Position numbers and translations under genes: made by a program. A DNA stretch of 64,000 bases from Ensifer canadensis (GTDB lineage: Bacteria; Pseudomonadota; Alphaproteobacteria; Rhizobiales; Rhizobiaceae). Location: positions 372,001-436,000 of the forward strand of contig NZ_CP083370.1 of assembly GCF_017488845.2 (NCBI RefSeq), given 5' to 3'. Position 1 is the first letter of the stretch. The number at the start of each line of letters is the position of its first letter. Under the pieces are notes generated by a model, which made no database searches, had not been told where the DNA came from, and was given only the letters and a program-made list of their open reading frames with translations. Below are positions 49,308 to 57,976 of this stretch, piece after piece.

Positions 49308-50183
49308 ATGAACAAACCCGTCATCACGCAGGCAATGATCGACGCTTACGACGAGTACACCCATCTCAGTCTTGATCGCCGCCGTTTCATGGAAACGCTG
49401 ACCGCACTTGCCGGCTCTGCCGCGGCCGCAGCATCAATTGCCCCCTTGCTTGCTGCTAGCAGCGCCAAGGCCGAAATGATCGCAGATACCGACAATCGCA
49501 TCATCGGCGAGGACATTTCCTATCCCGGCGCCGACGGCGACATGAAGGGCTATCTGGTCCGCCCGGCAAACATGACCGGAAAGCTGCCGGCCGTCATCGT
49601 CATCCACGAGAACCGCGGGCTCAATCCACATATTCGCGATGTCGCCCGCCGCATGGCGCTCGAGGGCTTCATCGCGCTCGCCCCGGATTTTCTGTCGCCA
49701 TCGGGCGGCACGCCGGCGGATGAGGACAAGGCACGCGAGATGATCGGCGCGCTCGATGCCGCCGAAACCAATGCGGATGCTGTGGCAACCGTCGCATTCC
49801 TCGAAGAGCACGCGCAGTCGACCGGCAAGGTCGGCGCCATCGGCTTTTGCTGGGGCGGTGGACTGGTCAATCGGCTTGCGGTCAATGCGCCCGATCTCAA
49901 GGCGGGTGTCGCCTATTATGGCGCGCAGCCCAAGGCCGAGAACGTGCCGAAGATCAAGGCGGCGCTGTTGCTGCATTATGCCGGCCTCGACGAACGCATT
50001 AATGCGGGTATCGAAGCCTATCGCAAGGCGCTGACCGACAATGGCAAGGACGCGACGATCTATGTCTATGACGGCGTCAACCACGCCTTCAACAACGACA
50101 CGTCGGCCGCCCGCTACGACAAGGCCGCAGCCGATCTTGCCTGGAGCCGCACTGTCGAATTTCTGAAGGCGAAGCTCGGCTAG
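49308..50183 (+). CDS. Exported dienelactone-hydrolase-family protein
   Basis: This 291-residue protein has a twin-arginine-type leader (DRRRFMETLTALAGSAAAA, cleavage probably after SSAKA) and an alpha/beta hydrolase with the DLH triad: nucleophilic Cys in IGFCWGGG, Asp in AGLDERI, His in GVNHAFN. Cytoplasmic DLHs hydrolyse dienelactone in aromatic degradation. With the Tat signal this one belongs to the periplasmic branch of unknown substrate. Confidence 0.87.
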   Translation: MNKPVITQAMIDAYDEYTHLSLDRRRFMETLTALAGSAAAAASIAPLLAASSAKAEMIADTDNRIIGEDISYPGADGDMKGYLVRPANMTGKLPAVIVIHENRGLNPHIRDVARRMALEGFIALAPDFLSPSGGTPADEDKAREMIGALDAAETNADAVATVAFLEEHAQSTGKVGAIGFCWGGGLVNRLAVNAPDLKAGVAYYGAQPKAENVPKIKAALLLHYAGLDERINAGIEAYRKALTDNGKDATIYVYDGVNHAFNNDTSAARYDKAAADLAWSRTVEFLKAKLG

Positions 50184-50284
50184 AGCAATTCCAGGAAGAG
50201 TGTGAAACGGTTTCCCGTCCGGAATTGCGTTATTTCAACGAGTTAGATCATTTCACTGTTTCGATGAAACAGTGAAATGATCTA
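50183..50284 (-). repeat. Second-family mosaic repeat with perfect 18-bp inverted repeat
   Basis: AGCAATTCCAGGAAGAGTGTGAAACGGTTTCCCGTCCGGAATTGC matches the reverse unit at 26006. It is followed by the perfect palindrome AGATCATTTCACTGTTTC (50245-50262) with its complement at 50266-50283 around a 3-nt loop. Confidence 0.75.
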
Positions 50285-50335
50285 GCCGCTCACGCCTATG
50301 AAGGCGGCGCGATCAGCAGCGCTACCTTGTAAGCG

Positions 50336-50427
50336 GGGAGAAGAGGCGGGCACTGGGTCCGCCTCTTCCCTCCCGTCTCGTTTCGCGTAAAAAAGGCCGC
50401 GCCTCCCACGGGAAGCGCGGCCTTTTT
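50336..50427. terminator. Two adjacent terminator hairpins
   Basis: GGGAGAAGAGGCGG / CCGCCTCTTCCCTCCC (50337-50374) is followed by the A/T-flanked AAAAAAGGCCGCGC / GCGCGGCCTTTTT (50389-50427). The second works in both directions, here for the LysR gene on the minus strand. Confidence 0.82.
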
Positions 50428-50446
50428 GCTAAGTGTCGAAAAATGC

Positions 50447-51397
50447 TTACCAGCCCGGCAGCATGTGGCTTTGCCGCAGCCGCGGATAGCGCGGAAAACC
50501 CTTGATATCGCCGTCGATGTCGTCGTTGACGGTGATCGGCGTGATGTTGTCCAGGCAGGCGGTGATGTGGTTGGTGATCGCATTCGATAGCGATGGCGAC
50601 AGACCCGGCCGCTTCATGATGCCGATCTGCACTGGAGCCAGCGCCGGGAAGCCGTCCGCAAGCGTCAGCACCTTCATGCCCGGACGCAGCGCCGATTCCG
50701 GCAGGACCGAAACCGCCATGCCGGCAAGCACGGCGGCCGCGACCACGGTCGAGGACCAACTGGTAAACAGGATCTGGTATTCCTTGCCGGTCGCATCGAG
50801 CGCGGCGCAGGCCGCCTGCCGCCACTGGCAGTCGCGTCGGCCGACCGCAAGCGGGATTGGCGCATTTTCCGGCAGCGGATGGTTGATCGAACTTACCCAA
50901 CAGAGCGGCTCTGTGCGCACCACGTCCGAGGCTCGGGCACGTGGATTGTGCGTAACCAGTGCGATGTCGAGATCGCCCTTGGCCATCTTCTCCGCAAGAT
51001 CCACCGAAGGTTCGCAGATGATGTAGAGCTCGACGTTCGGATGCGTCTTGGCAAACCGCACGATGATCTCCGGCATGTAGCGGTCGGCATAGTCATCAGG
51101 CGTGCCGATGCGCAGCGTGCCCTCGAGGCGATTGTCGTCGAAGGAGGCCATCGCCTCGTTGTTGAGACGGATCATCCGGCGGGCGAAGTTGAGCAGCCGG
51201 TCACCCTCGACGGTCAGGCGGTTGCCGCGCCCGTCCTTCATGAACAACGGCTTGCCGATGCGCTCTTCCAGGCGCCGCATCTGCATGGATACGGCCGACT
51301 GTGTCTTGAAAACCCGGTCGGCGGCCTTGGTGAAGCTGCCCGTGTCGGCGATCGCGACAAAGGTTTGCAGCTGATCAATGTCAAGCGGTGCGGACAT
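50447..51397 (-). CDS. LysR-family regulator
   Basis: This 316-residue protein has the HTH at about 6-65 (LDIDQLQTFVAIADTGSFTK, then TQSAVSMQMRRLEERIG) and a LysR effector domain. ATG 51397 gives the canonical MSAPLDIDQLQTF start. It is divergent from the DUF1127 gene with 208 nt between, so that gene is a possible target. The C-terminal region is about 20 residues longer than in most relatives. Confidence 0.85.
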   Translation of the reverse strand: MSAPLDIDQLQTFVAIADTGSFTKAADRVFKTQSAVSMQMRRLEERIGKPLFMKDGRGNRLTVEGDRLLNFARRMIRLNNEAMASFDDNRLEGTLRIGTPDDYADRYMPEIIVRFAKTHPNVELYIICEPSVDLAEKMAKGDLDIALVTHNPRARASDVVRTEPLCWVSSINHPLPENAPIPLAVGRRDCQWRQAACAALDATGKEYQILFTSWSSTVVAAAVLAGMAVSVLPESALRPGMKVLTLADGFPALAPVQIGIMKRPGLSPSLSNAITNHITACLDNITPITVNDDIDGDIKGFPRYPRLRQSHMLPGW

Positions 51398-51605
51398 GGC
51401 CGTGATACACCCATAAGATTGTTTGATGAATATCATTAAAAACATTCGTTGGACTGATCAATAAGGATTTGCGATCTATCAGGGGCAAATTTCATTGATC
51501 CCGGCCGGCACAGGTGCCGGCTAATCCCAACTTCCCTGGCCCACCCCTGCGTTTGACCTCGCGCAGGGGACGGGTCCCTTCGTGCCTGAAAAAAGGAGTA
51601 CCGTC

Positions 51606-51896
51606 ATGCGCACGACCGACCACGTCCTCGACCTCGTTGCCGGAAAGCAGGCCTATGCCTCCCGCGCCGCTGGCGTTATCGGCGTGATGACGGCTGCATG
51701 GCGCCTGTTTCGAAGCCGATGCCAGATTGCGCGTCTGAATGAGCTGGATGACCGCCAACTGCTCGATATGGGGCTACGGCGCGAAGATGTGCACGAGGCG
51801 ATCACCTCGCCCTTCTTCGACAATCCCGCCAGCTATCTGACGCGTGCGTCGCGAAACCGCGTGAGCCTCTTCTACAAGGGGATCCGTCACGATTGA
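51606..51896 (+). CDS. DUF1127 protein
   Basis: This 96-residue protein has the YjiS-like motif CQIARLNELDDRQLLDMGL followed by RREDVHEAI. DUF1127 proteins are small Arg-rich proteins that bind RNA in some alphaproteobacteria. ATG 51606 has AAGGAG 7 nt upstream. Divergent LysR upstream; hairpins and a terminator downstream. Confidence 0.87.
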   Translation: MRTTDHVLDLVAGKQAYASRAAGVIGVMTAAWRLFRSRCQIARLNELDDRQLLDMGLRREDVHEAITSPFFDNPASYLTRASRNRVSLFYKGIRHD

Positions 51897-51904
51897 TTTC
51901 CCTA

Positions 51905-51976
51905 TGGCGCATCCCGCCGCTTGAGATGCGCCAGTCGAGCATGATCCGCGCAAGCTGCCGCCAACGCGGGTCATGC
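51905..51976 (+). other. Two hairpins behind the DUF1127 gene
   Basis: TGGCGCATC / GATGCGCCA (51905-51932) and GCATGATCCGCG / CGCGGGTCATGC (51939-51976) lie in the 3' region, before the true terminator at 52062. They give the DUF1127 transcript a highly structured 3' UTR. Confidence 0.55.
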
Positions 51977-52061
51977 TACGAATTTCGAAGTTTCGGTGCT
52001 GCTGCCTCTATCGCGCGCCCAAACGTTCCCCGCAGGGTAGAGCCAATAGACCCTGCCGCTT

Positions 52062-52105
52062 GGCCCGGTACATGAACCAAGACATGTACCGGGCCTTTTT
52101 CTTTT
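52062..52105 (+). terminator. Intrinsic terminator
   Basis: GGCCCGGTACATG / CATGTACCGGGCC is a perfect 13-bp stem followed by TTTTTCTTTT. Confidence 0.92.
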
Positions 52106-52140
52106 CCAGCAGGTGCCGGATTGGTGAGGGTAGCGTCGTC

Positions 52141-52242
52141 GAGCGTTTCCGGTTTAGACGGAGTCGCAGAAACGCTCTATCTCTTTGTTTTTACGCATTT
52201 CCAGGCGGAAAACCACTTCGCACTTTTTCTGGAAATGCTCTA
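52141..52242 (+). repeat. Second-family mosaic repeat
   Basis: GAGCGTTTCCGGTTTAGACGG...GAAACGCTC, CTATCTCTTTGTTTTTACGC, then TTTCCAGGCGGAAAACC...TTTTTCTGGAAATGCTC. This is one of the most complete copies. Confidence 0.82.
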
Positions 52243-52249
52243 ATCCAGC

Positions 52250-53077
52250 TCAGGCCTTGTCGCCGGTGCCGGTCTTGTAGCTGTCGAACAGCGCCTCGAT
52301 GTTCTTCTGATATTCCTTCTGCATTTCCAGCCCGCTGTCGAACATGCTGTTCATCATCTGCGAAAACTGGGCGACGGCAGGATTGTCAGCAGCCGGCTTG
52401 GCTGTCGTGCCGGCGCCGGTCTGCATCATGTCCTGGAACGCCTTCATGAAGGGATTATCGGCGAAGAGGTCGGGCGCCTTGGCCTTCTCTTCTTTCTTGC
52501 CGGCACCGAAGAAGTCCTGCATCGCCTGCGTAAACGGATTGTCGAAGGGGTTGGCCTGCGGCTCCGGCTTCCTGGCAAGGCCGGCCGCCTGCATCCACTG
52601 CTGCATCATCGTTGCCATCGGATTGTTGGCAAAGGCGACGTTCGCGCCTGCAAACTGGCCCGTCGCCTGCTTGAACAGCCCGCCCATCAACGTATCGGCC
52701 ATGGCCGGCAGCATCTGCTTGTAGATCTCCTGGCTGATGCCGGTGACCTGGGCTGCCTGGGCCGCGATCGCGCGCGACATTTCCTTGGAGCCGAAGAGCT
52801 GGCCGAGGATGCCGTTGCCGTCGGCCATGCCTTGCGGCGTGAATGCCTGGCTCACGTCCTCGAAGTATTTGGCATAGCTGCCGCTGGACATCGCCGTCAG
52901 CAGCGCGCCGAAATCGTAGGGGTTTGTGGTGTTGCGCTTGAAGGCGGCGGAAAAGGCCGGGAGCAGCGCTGCGGTAGCTTTCGCCATCTGCTCCTGCGCA
53001 AGCCCGAATTGTCGAGCCATCAGCTCCGTGGCCTGTCCGTTCTGCGCCTGCGTGAACATGTCAAAAAGCGGTGCCAT
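52250..53077 (-). CDS. DUF937 domain protein
   Basis: This 275-residue protein is MAPLFDMFTQAQNGQATELM followed by a Gln/Ala/Met-rich helical region. The DUF937 signature lies around GNGILGQLFGSKEMSRAIAA with several downstream MATMMQQW-type amphipathic repeats. No membrane segment. Its function is unknown; the Met/Gln-rich composition resembles granule-associated helical proteins, but I do not claim a link. ATG 53077 has GGGAACCGGGG upstream. It is followed by a repeat-rich gap. Confidence 0.75.
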   Translation of the reverse strand: MAPLFDMFTQAQNGQATELMARQFGLAQEQMAKATAALLPAFSAAFKRNTTNPYDFGALLTAMSSGSYAKYFEDVSQAFTPQGMADGNGILGQLFGSKEMSRAIAAQAAQVTGISQEIYKQMLPAMADTLMGGLFKQATGQFAGANVAFANNPMATMMQQWMQAAGLARKPEPQANPFDNPFTQAMQDFFGAGKKEEKAKAPDLFADNPFMKAFQDMMQTGAGTTAKPAADNPAVAQFSQMMNSMFDSGLEMQKEYQKNIEALFDSYKTGTGDKA

Positions 53078-53096
53078 CCCCGGTTCCCTTCGGCTG

Positions 53097-53199
53097 CTGC
53101 CTGATTCCTTAGATCGGAACGATTTAAGGGGAAAATGATGCAGCAAGTGTAAAGCGTGGCAGCGTCCTTTGCGCGTCATGTCTGATGCGCGGCGCTGCA
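53097..53199 (+). repeat. RIME1-like element, first of a tandem pair
   Basis: CTGCCTGATTCCTTAGATCGG...CGATTTAAGGGG...TGATGCAGC, then GTGTAAAGCGTGGCAGCGTCC...GATGCGCGGCGCTGC. Both palindromes are present with substitutions. Confidence 0.8.
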
Positions 53200-53256
53200 A
53201 GCGACGCATATCGTTGCACTATACCGGGAAATTGGAGGCTGGAAACCGCTTTTTAC

Positions 53257-53361
53257 TGCATAATTCCTTAAATCCGGCTCGATTTAAGGACGAAATTATG
53301 CAGCAAGTTTAAGCGGTTACAGCGTCCTTGGGCGCGTCATGCCTGACGCGCGGCGCTGTAA
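53257..53361 (+). repeat. RIME1-like element, second of a tandem pair
   Basis: CTGCATAATTCCTTAAATC...GATTTAAGGACGAAATTATGCAG, AAGTTTAAGCGGTTACAGCGTCC and CGCGTC...GACGCGCGGCGCTGTA. It has the same orientation as the copy 57 nt upstream and ends 17 nt from the gshA stop. Confidence 0.85.
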
Positions 53362-53377
53362 TGGCAGGCTTACCGGC

Positions 53378-54751
53378 TCAGTACTGGTACTCGGCAAAGA
53401 CCGGATCGACGGAGCCATTCCAGCGGCCGTTGTAGAGCGACAGCAGATCCTCGGCGAGCGTTGCCTTCTTGGCAAGCACTTCGTCGAGCGGTGCGAGGAA
53501 CTGGCTTTCGTCGATGCCGTCGCCGTTCAGCCGGTTGCGTCGCTTCAGGCCGCCGCGCGAGATCGAAACGACTTCGCGGGCGATGTCGTAGAGGCTGCCG
53601 GCGCGGAATTTTGTGTTGAGCGCCTGGGCGGGCACTGTGTCACGCAGTGAGCCGACCTCCTCGAAGGTCCAGTCGCGCGTGAGTGCTTCGGCGGCAGAGA
53701 GCGCCTCGCCGTCGTAAAGCAGGCCGACCCAGAAGGCAGGCAGAGCGCAGATCCGACGCCAGGGGCCGCCGTCGGCGCCCCGCATCTCCAGGAAGCGCTT
53801 GAGGCGCACGTCGGGGAAGAGGGTCGAGAGATGATTGGTCCAGTCGCCCATGTTCGGCTGCCAGTCGGCGATCTCGCCCTTGAGCGCTCCGCCCATGAAC
53901 TGACGGAAGGTGACATGGGTACAGTCGTGATAGTGGTCGTCGCGAACGACAAAATACATAGGCACGTCGAGCGCCCATTCGACATAGTCCGCAAAGCCGA
54001 AGTCCGGCTTGAAAGCGGAAGGCAGAAGGCCGGAGCGCTGGTTGTCTGTGTCGCGCCAGATATCGCCGCGCCAGGACAGGAGCCCGTTCGGCTTGCCATC
54101 GGTGAAGGGGGAGCTTGCAAACAGAGCGGTCGCCAGCGGCTGCAGCTTCAAGGACACCTGCATCTTGCGGCGCATGTCCTCTTCCGAGGAGAAGTCGAGG
54201 TTCACTTGGATCGTGCAGGTGCGATACATCATGTCGAGACCCTTGGTGCCGACCTTGGGCATGTAGCGGCTCATGATGCCATAGCGCGATTTCGGCATGC
54301 GCGGCGTTTCGTCAAACGTCCATTTCGGGCTGCCACCGATGCCGAGGAAGCGAATGCCGAGTGGCTCGGCCACTTCGCGCAGGACGGCGAGGTGCTGGTT
54401 CGATTCCTTGCAAGTCTGGTGGAGGTTTTCGAGTGGCGCACCGGAGAGCTCGAACTGACCGCCCGGCTCCAGCGAGATCGCCCCGTTGCCGGAATGCTCG
54501 GCAAGACCGATGATATTGCCCTCGTCAACGATCGGATCCCAGCCGCTCTTTGCAGCCATACCGTTGAGCAGCGCCTGGATGCTGGCGTCGCCGTAATAGG
54601 GCACGGGGCTGTTGTCCGCCTTAAAGAAGGCAAACTTTTCGTGCTCCGTTCCGATCCGGAACCGCTCCTCCGGTTTCGAGCCCTCCGCCAGATAAGCGGT
54701 CAGGTCAGCGACAGAGGTTACCGGCGTCTGGTCGGTGGTATCTCGGGCCAT
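53378..54751 (-). CDS. gshA: Glutamate-cysteine ligase
   Basis: This 457-residue GCS2-type enzyme makes gamma-glutamylcysteine, the first step of glutathione synthesis, in the plant/alphaproteobacterial form: RFRIGTEHEKFAFF, then EPGGQFELSGAPLENLHQTC, and WRDTDNQRSGLLPSAF. Glutathione is needed for stress tolerance and nodulation in Sinorhizobium. It is the last of three same-strand genes pit-rsmE-gshA, with a 144-nt gap after rsmE. Confidence 0.93.
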   Translation of the reverse strand: MARDTTDQTPVTSVADLTAYLAEGSKPEERFRIGTEHEKFAFFKADNSPVPYYGDASIQALLNGMAAKSGWDPIVDEGNIIGLAEHSGNGAISLEPGGQFELSGAPLENLHQTCKESNQHLAVLREVAEPLGIRFLGIGGSPKWTFDETPRMPKSRYGIMSRYMPKVGTKGLDMMYRTCTIQVNLDFSSEEDMRRKMQVSLKLQPLATALFASSPFTDGKPNGLLSWRGDIWRDTDNQRSGLLPSAFKPDFGFADYVEWALDVPMYFVVRDDHYHDCTHVTFRQFMGGALKGEIADWQPNMGDWTNHLSTLFPDVRLKRFLEMRGADGGPWRRICALPAFWVGLLYDGEALSAAEALTRDWTFEEVGSLRDTVPAQALNTKFRAGSLYDIAREVVSISRGGLKRRNRLNGDGIDESQFLAPLDEVLAKKATLAEDLLSLYNGRWNGSVDPVFAEYQY

Positions 54752-54895
54752 GAGCGTCTTCTTTTGCTTGAGCGGTTCCGCCGGTCAGCGGAAGTGGATG
54801 GGGCTGCTTGAACCGTATTCAGGTGCGGTGCAAGTCAATTTCTTTCAAGATCTGTTCAAAAAAAGTATGCGCCGCGCTTGCGTGCGAACGACCGG

Positions 54896-55633
54896 TTAGT
54901 GCCAATCACCGACCGTTGCCTGTATGACCGCCATGGCCGCAACCGCTGCGGTATCGGCCCTGAGAATGCGGGGGCCAAGAGGAATGGCGGTGACGAAATC
55001 GAGGCTGCGCAGCAGGCTTCGCTCGCTGTCGGAAAAACCGCCTTCGGGCCCGATCAGCAGTGCCAGCTTCTTTTCCTTAATGCCGTTCAGGATCGGTAGC
55101 GGATTCTGGCTGTTGCTGCCTTCGTCGCAGAAGATGATGCGCCGATCCGCGGGCCAACTTTGCAGCAGGTCCTCAAGCCGGCGGGGCTCTTCGACACTGG
55201 GTATGCCGAGCACGCCACATTGTTCCGCGGCCTCGACGACATTGGCGCGCACCCGGTCGAGGTTGCCGATCTTGCCCTGAACATGTTGCGTCATCACCGG
55301 CTGGAGCACCCCGGCGCCCATCTCGACGGCCTTCTGCACGAGGTAGTCGAGGCGGCCGACCTTTAGCGGTGCAAAGAGATAGACGAGATCGCAAGGTGCC
55401 GGCTGCGGACGTGTCTGCTCGACGGCAGTCAGGATCAGGCGCTTCTTGGTCGGGAGCGAAAGCTCGGCTCGCCATTCGCCGTCGCGGCCGTTGAACACGA
55501 GGACGGACCCGCCTTCCTCGTAGCGGAGCACGTTGATCAAATAGTTGAACTGTTCCTTGGTCGTCTCCTGGGTTGCACCGGCATGGAGTGCATGTTCCAC
55601 GAACAGTCGCTGCATGCGAAAATTGGCGCGCAT
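54896..55633 (-). CDS. rsmE: 16S rRNA (uracil-1498-N3)-methyltransferase RsmE
   Basis: This 245-residue protein has the SPOUT-type RsmE domain with [17 protein letters not shown] and the C-terminal [17 protein letters not shown] knot motifs. ATG 55633 ([16 protein letters not shown]) has AGAGGTAA upstream, overlapping the stop of the pit gene 11 nt before. The pit and rsmE genes are therefore probably coupled. Confidence 0.92.
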   Translation of the reverse strand: MRANFRMQRLFVEHALHAGATQETTKEQFNYLINVLRYEEGGSVLVFNGRDGEWRAELSLPTKKRLILTAVEQTRPQPAPCDLVYLFAPLKVGRLDYLVQKAVEMGAGVLQPVMTQHVQGKIGNLDRVRANVVEAAEQCGVLGIPSVEEPRRLEDLLQSWPADRRIIFCDEGSNSQNPLPILNGIKEKKLALLIGPEGGFSDSERSLLRSLDFVTAIPLGPRILRADTAAVAAMAVIQATVGDWH

Positions 55634-55644
55634 GTCGATTACCT

Positions 55645-57150
55645 CTAGATGAACAGGCTGGAAAGGATGAAGTAGACGACGGCCGAAAGCAGGGCCGAGG
55701 CCGGAACGGTGATGACCCAGGCGGCAACGATCGTCAGAAAATGCGAGCGGCGCACCAGTCGGCGGCGGCGGACCTCGGCAAAGTTGGTCTCGGTCGATCC
55801 CATGAAGTCTGCCTGCCCGGTCTTCTGGCGCACATATTCCAGGCGACGCTGCGAGTGCCGAGTATACCATTCGCGGAAGAAGCCGACGCCGAAGACGGCG
55901 CCGACCGCCGTGTGGGTCGAGCTGATCGGCAGGCCGAGGGCGGAGGCGAGCAGCACGGTTACCGCGGTTGCCAGCGCAACGCAGAAGGCGCGCATCGGAT
56001 TGAGGCGGGTGATTTCCTGGCCGACGACGCGGATCAGCCGTGGGCCATAGAGCAGCAGGCCGAGCGATATGCCGATGGCGCCGATCGCAAGTTCCCAAAG
56101 CGGTGTTGGCGATCTCTCCGTGGTGATGACACCGTCGAGCGCGGACACGATCGCCGACAGCGGACCGATGGCGTTGGAAACGTCATTGGCGCCGTGTGCG
56201 AAGGAAAGCAGCGCAGCCGCCAGGATCAGCGGCGCACGAAACAGCTTGCGTAGCGACTGATTGCGGTTGTCGAGACCCTCCGACTGACGGCGAATCCACG
56301 GTTTGCTCAGGAAATAGACGACGATGCCGACGATCAGGCCGAGGCCGAGGCCCGTCACCAGCGAGATCGAGGCAACCTGCACCAGGGCGATCACCGCGAG
56401 ATAGGCGGTAAAACAACCTGCCGTCACCCCGAGAAGCACGGGCATCCAGCGCCTGGCCGATGCGATCTTGTCCTCGCGGTAGATGATGAATTCCTTGAGA
56501 AGCGCAAGGAAGGCAGCGGCGATGACGCCGCCGAGAACAGGTGAAATCGACCAACTGGCGGTGATGCCGGCAAGTTCCCACCATTGCACGCTGGAGACGC
56601 CTGCAGCCGCAATGCCCGCTCCGACGATGCCGCCAATGATCGAATGGGTCGTTGAAACCGGCGCGCCGGAATAGGTGGCGATATTGATCCAGACGGCCGA
56701 CGAGGCGAGCGCCGCCATCATCACCCAGACGATCGTCTGGGCCCCGAGAATGTCTTCTCCGTAAATGATGCCCGCCTCGACCGTCAGTGTCACCTGACGG
56801 CCGGCGAGCATCGCGCCAGCGATTTCGAAGACGGCGGCGATTGTCAGCGCCGTTACCATCGACATCGCCTTGGCGCCAACGGCCGCGCCGACGTTGTTGG
56901 TGACGTCGTTGGCGCCGATGTTCATCGCCATGTAGCCGGCGATCGCGGCTGCGGCGATGATGATCGGCGCGGTCGCCGAGTTCGTCACGAAGCTTGCGGC
57001 AAATGCCATGCTGAGCAGCAGGAACAGGAGAGCGAGGCCCGGGGCTGCCAGACCACGCATCACCTGCTGCGATGCCTCCTCGGCAAGGCTGAACTTGTCC
57101 AGATCCTTGTCGAGCGTCTGCTTTTCAAGGCGCGTGCGCGACTTTGGCAA
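55645..57150 (-). CDS. PiT-family inorganic phosphate transporter
   Basis: This 501-residue protein has about twelve hydrophobic segments and the two PiT signature copies [20 protein letters not shown] and [19 protein letters not shown], plus a central hydrophilic loop (about 245-300). It should be an inner-membrane Na+ or H+-coupled low-affinity phosphate permease. The N-terminal 30 residues are hydrophilic. It does not lie next to a PhoU-like gene, unlike the usual pit operon. Confidence 0.87.
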   Translation of the reverse strand: MPKSRTRLEKQTLDKDLDKFSLAEEASQQVMRGLAAPGLALLFLLLSMAFAASFVTNSATAPIIIAAAAIAGYMAMNIGANDVTNNVGAAVGAKAMSMVTALTIAAVFEIAGAMLAGRQVTLTVEAGIIYGEDILGAQTIVWVMMAALASSAVWINIATYSGAPVSTTHSIIGGIVGAGIAAAGVSSVQWWELAGITASWSISPVLGGVIAAAFLALLKEFIIYREDKIASARRWMPVLLGVTAGCFTAYLAVIALVQVASISLVTGLGLGLIVGIVVYFLSKPWIRRQSEGLDNRNQSLRKLFRAPLILAAALLSFAHGANDVSNAIGPLSAIVSALDGVITTERSPTPLWELAIGAIGISLGLLLYGPRLIRVVGQEITRLNPMRAFCVALATAVTVLLASALGLPISSTHTAVGAVFGVGFFREWYTRHSQRRLEYVRQKTGQADFMGSTETNFAEVRRRRLVRRSHFLTIVAAWVITVPASALLSAVVYFILSSLFI

Positions 57151-57264
57151 TGGCGGTCTCCCTTTTCACCATGGCCACTACTGCCACCGCGAAATGCTTT
57201 CAAGCGGAATTGATGATGTCTGCAAAGCTGTGCAAAAGATGGCCGAAGATATCGCCCGCGGTGG

Positions 57265-57771
57265 CTAGCCGGTGACGGCCTTGGGGACCGGCGAGGGCGG
57301 TGCCGCCACGCGGCGGCCGAAGGCGAGGATAAGCTCCTTCAGTGTCGGCTCTGCGACACGGCTGGCTGCCTCCTCGCAGCTGACCCATTCCAGCTTGCGC
57401 ACACCTTCCTCGGGGAAGTGCTTGCAGAGATCGTCTACCTCGAGGGCATGCACCTGGACCTTGACCGAGATCTTCAGGCCGTGATCCATGCGCTTCTTGT
57501 AGAGATAGAAGCCGGCCGGGGCCTTCTGCACTCGGCCCTTGACGCCTGCCTCTTCATAGGCCTCGCGCTCGGCCACCTCGTGGGCACGCTTGCCTTGCAT
57601 AGGCCATCCCTTGGGAATGACCCAGCGGCCGGTATCACGGCTGGTGATCAGCAGAATCTCGAGCGCCTTGGACTTCTTGCGAACACGGAAACAGAGCGCT
57701 GCATATTGCATGCGCGCCGGTCGACGCAGCATCAGCTGCACATCGGATGCGAGCCGGTTCAGGAAGTTCAA
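57265..57771 (-). CDS. Nudix hydrolase
   Basis: This protein of about 168 residues has a Nudix box in which the first Glu of GX5EX7REUXEEXGU is Lys: PKGWPMQGKRAHEVAEREAY then EEAGV. The remaining metal-binding glutamates are intact, and the arrangement resembles rhizobial diphosphoinositol/dinucleotide-polyphosphate hydrolases. TTG 57771 (after initiation MNFLNRLASDVQ) has AGGAGAG upstream; longer in-frame sequence is not conserved. Confidence 0.82.
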   Translation of the reverse strand: MNFLNRLASDVQLMLRRPARMQYAALCFRVRKKSKALEILLITSRDTGRWVIPKGWPMQGKRAHEVAEREAYEEAGVKGRVQKAPAGFYLYKKRMDHGLKISVKVQVHALEVDDLCKHFPEEGVRKLEWVSCEEAASRVAEPTLKELILAFGRRVAAPPSPVPKAVTG

Positions 57772-57976
57772 GGTCGTTTGCTCTCCTCTTAGCGAATCAG
57801 TGTTCGTTGGACGTTCCAGCCAGTATGCCAGCGTCGCGTTGCGTGTAAACGTCGCACCGTGTCGGCTGCCGGATATGCGGTCAGCTTCGCTGCAAACTGT
57901 GGTCCCGATGCGACAGAATATGGTGCTTTCGCGCCTGTTTTGCCAGCGGGGCGGCAACCGGGCGTTGGTCCCGGCT

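Noticed and set aside
10490..53361. Regularly recurring ~105-bp repeats considered as a CRISPR array or insertion sequences
   Set aside because: Copies are kilobases apart, have no unique spacers between them and encode no transposase; they fit intergenic palindromic RIME elements.
54896..56098. RsmE read as a 400-residue protein
   Set aside because: The upstream part is antisense-frame noise inside the PiT transporter gene; the conserved RsmE start is at 55633.
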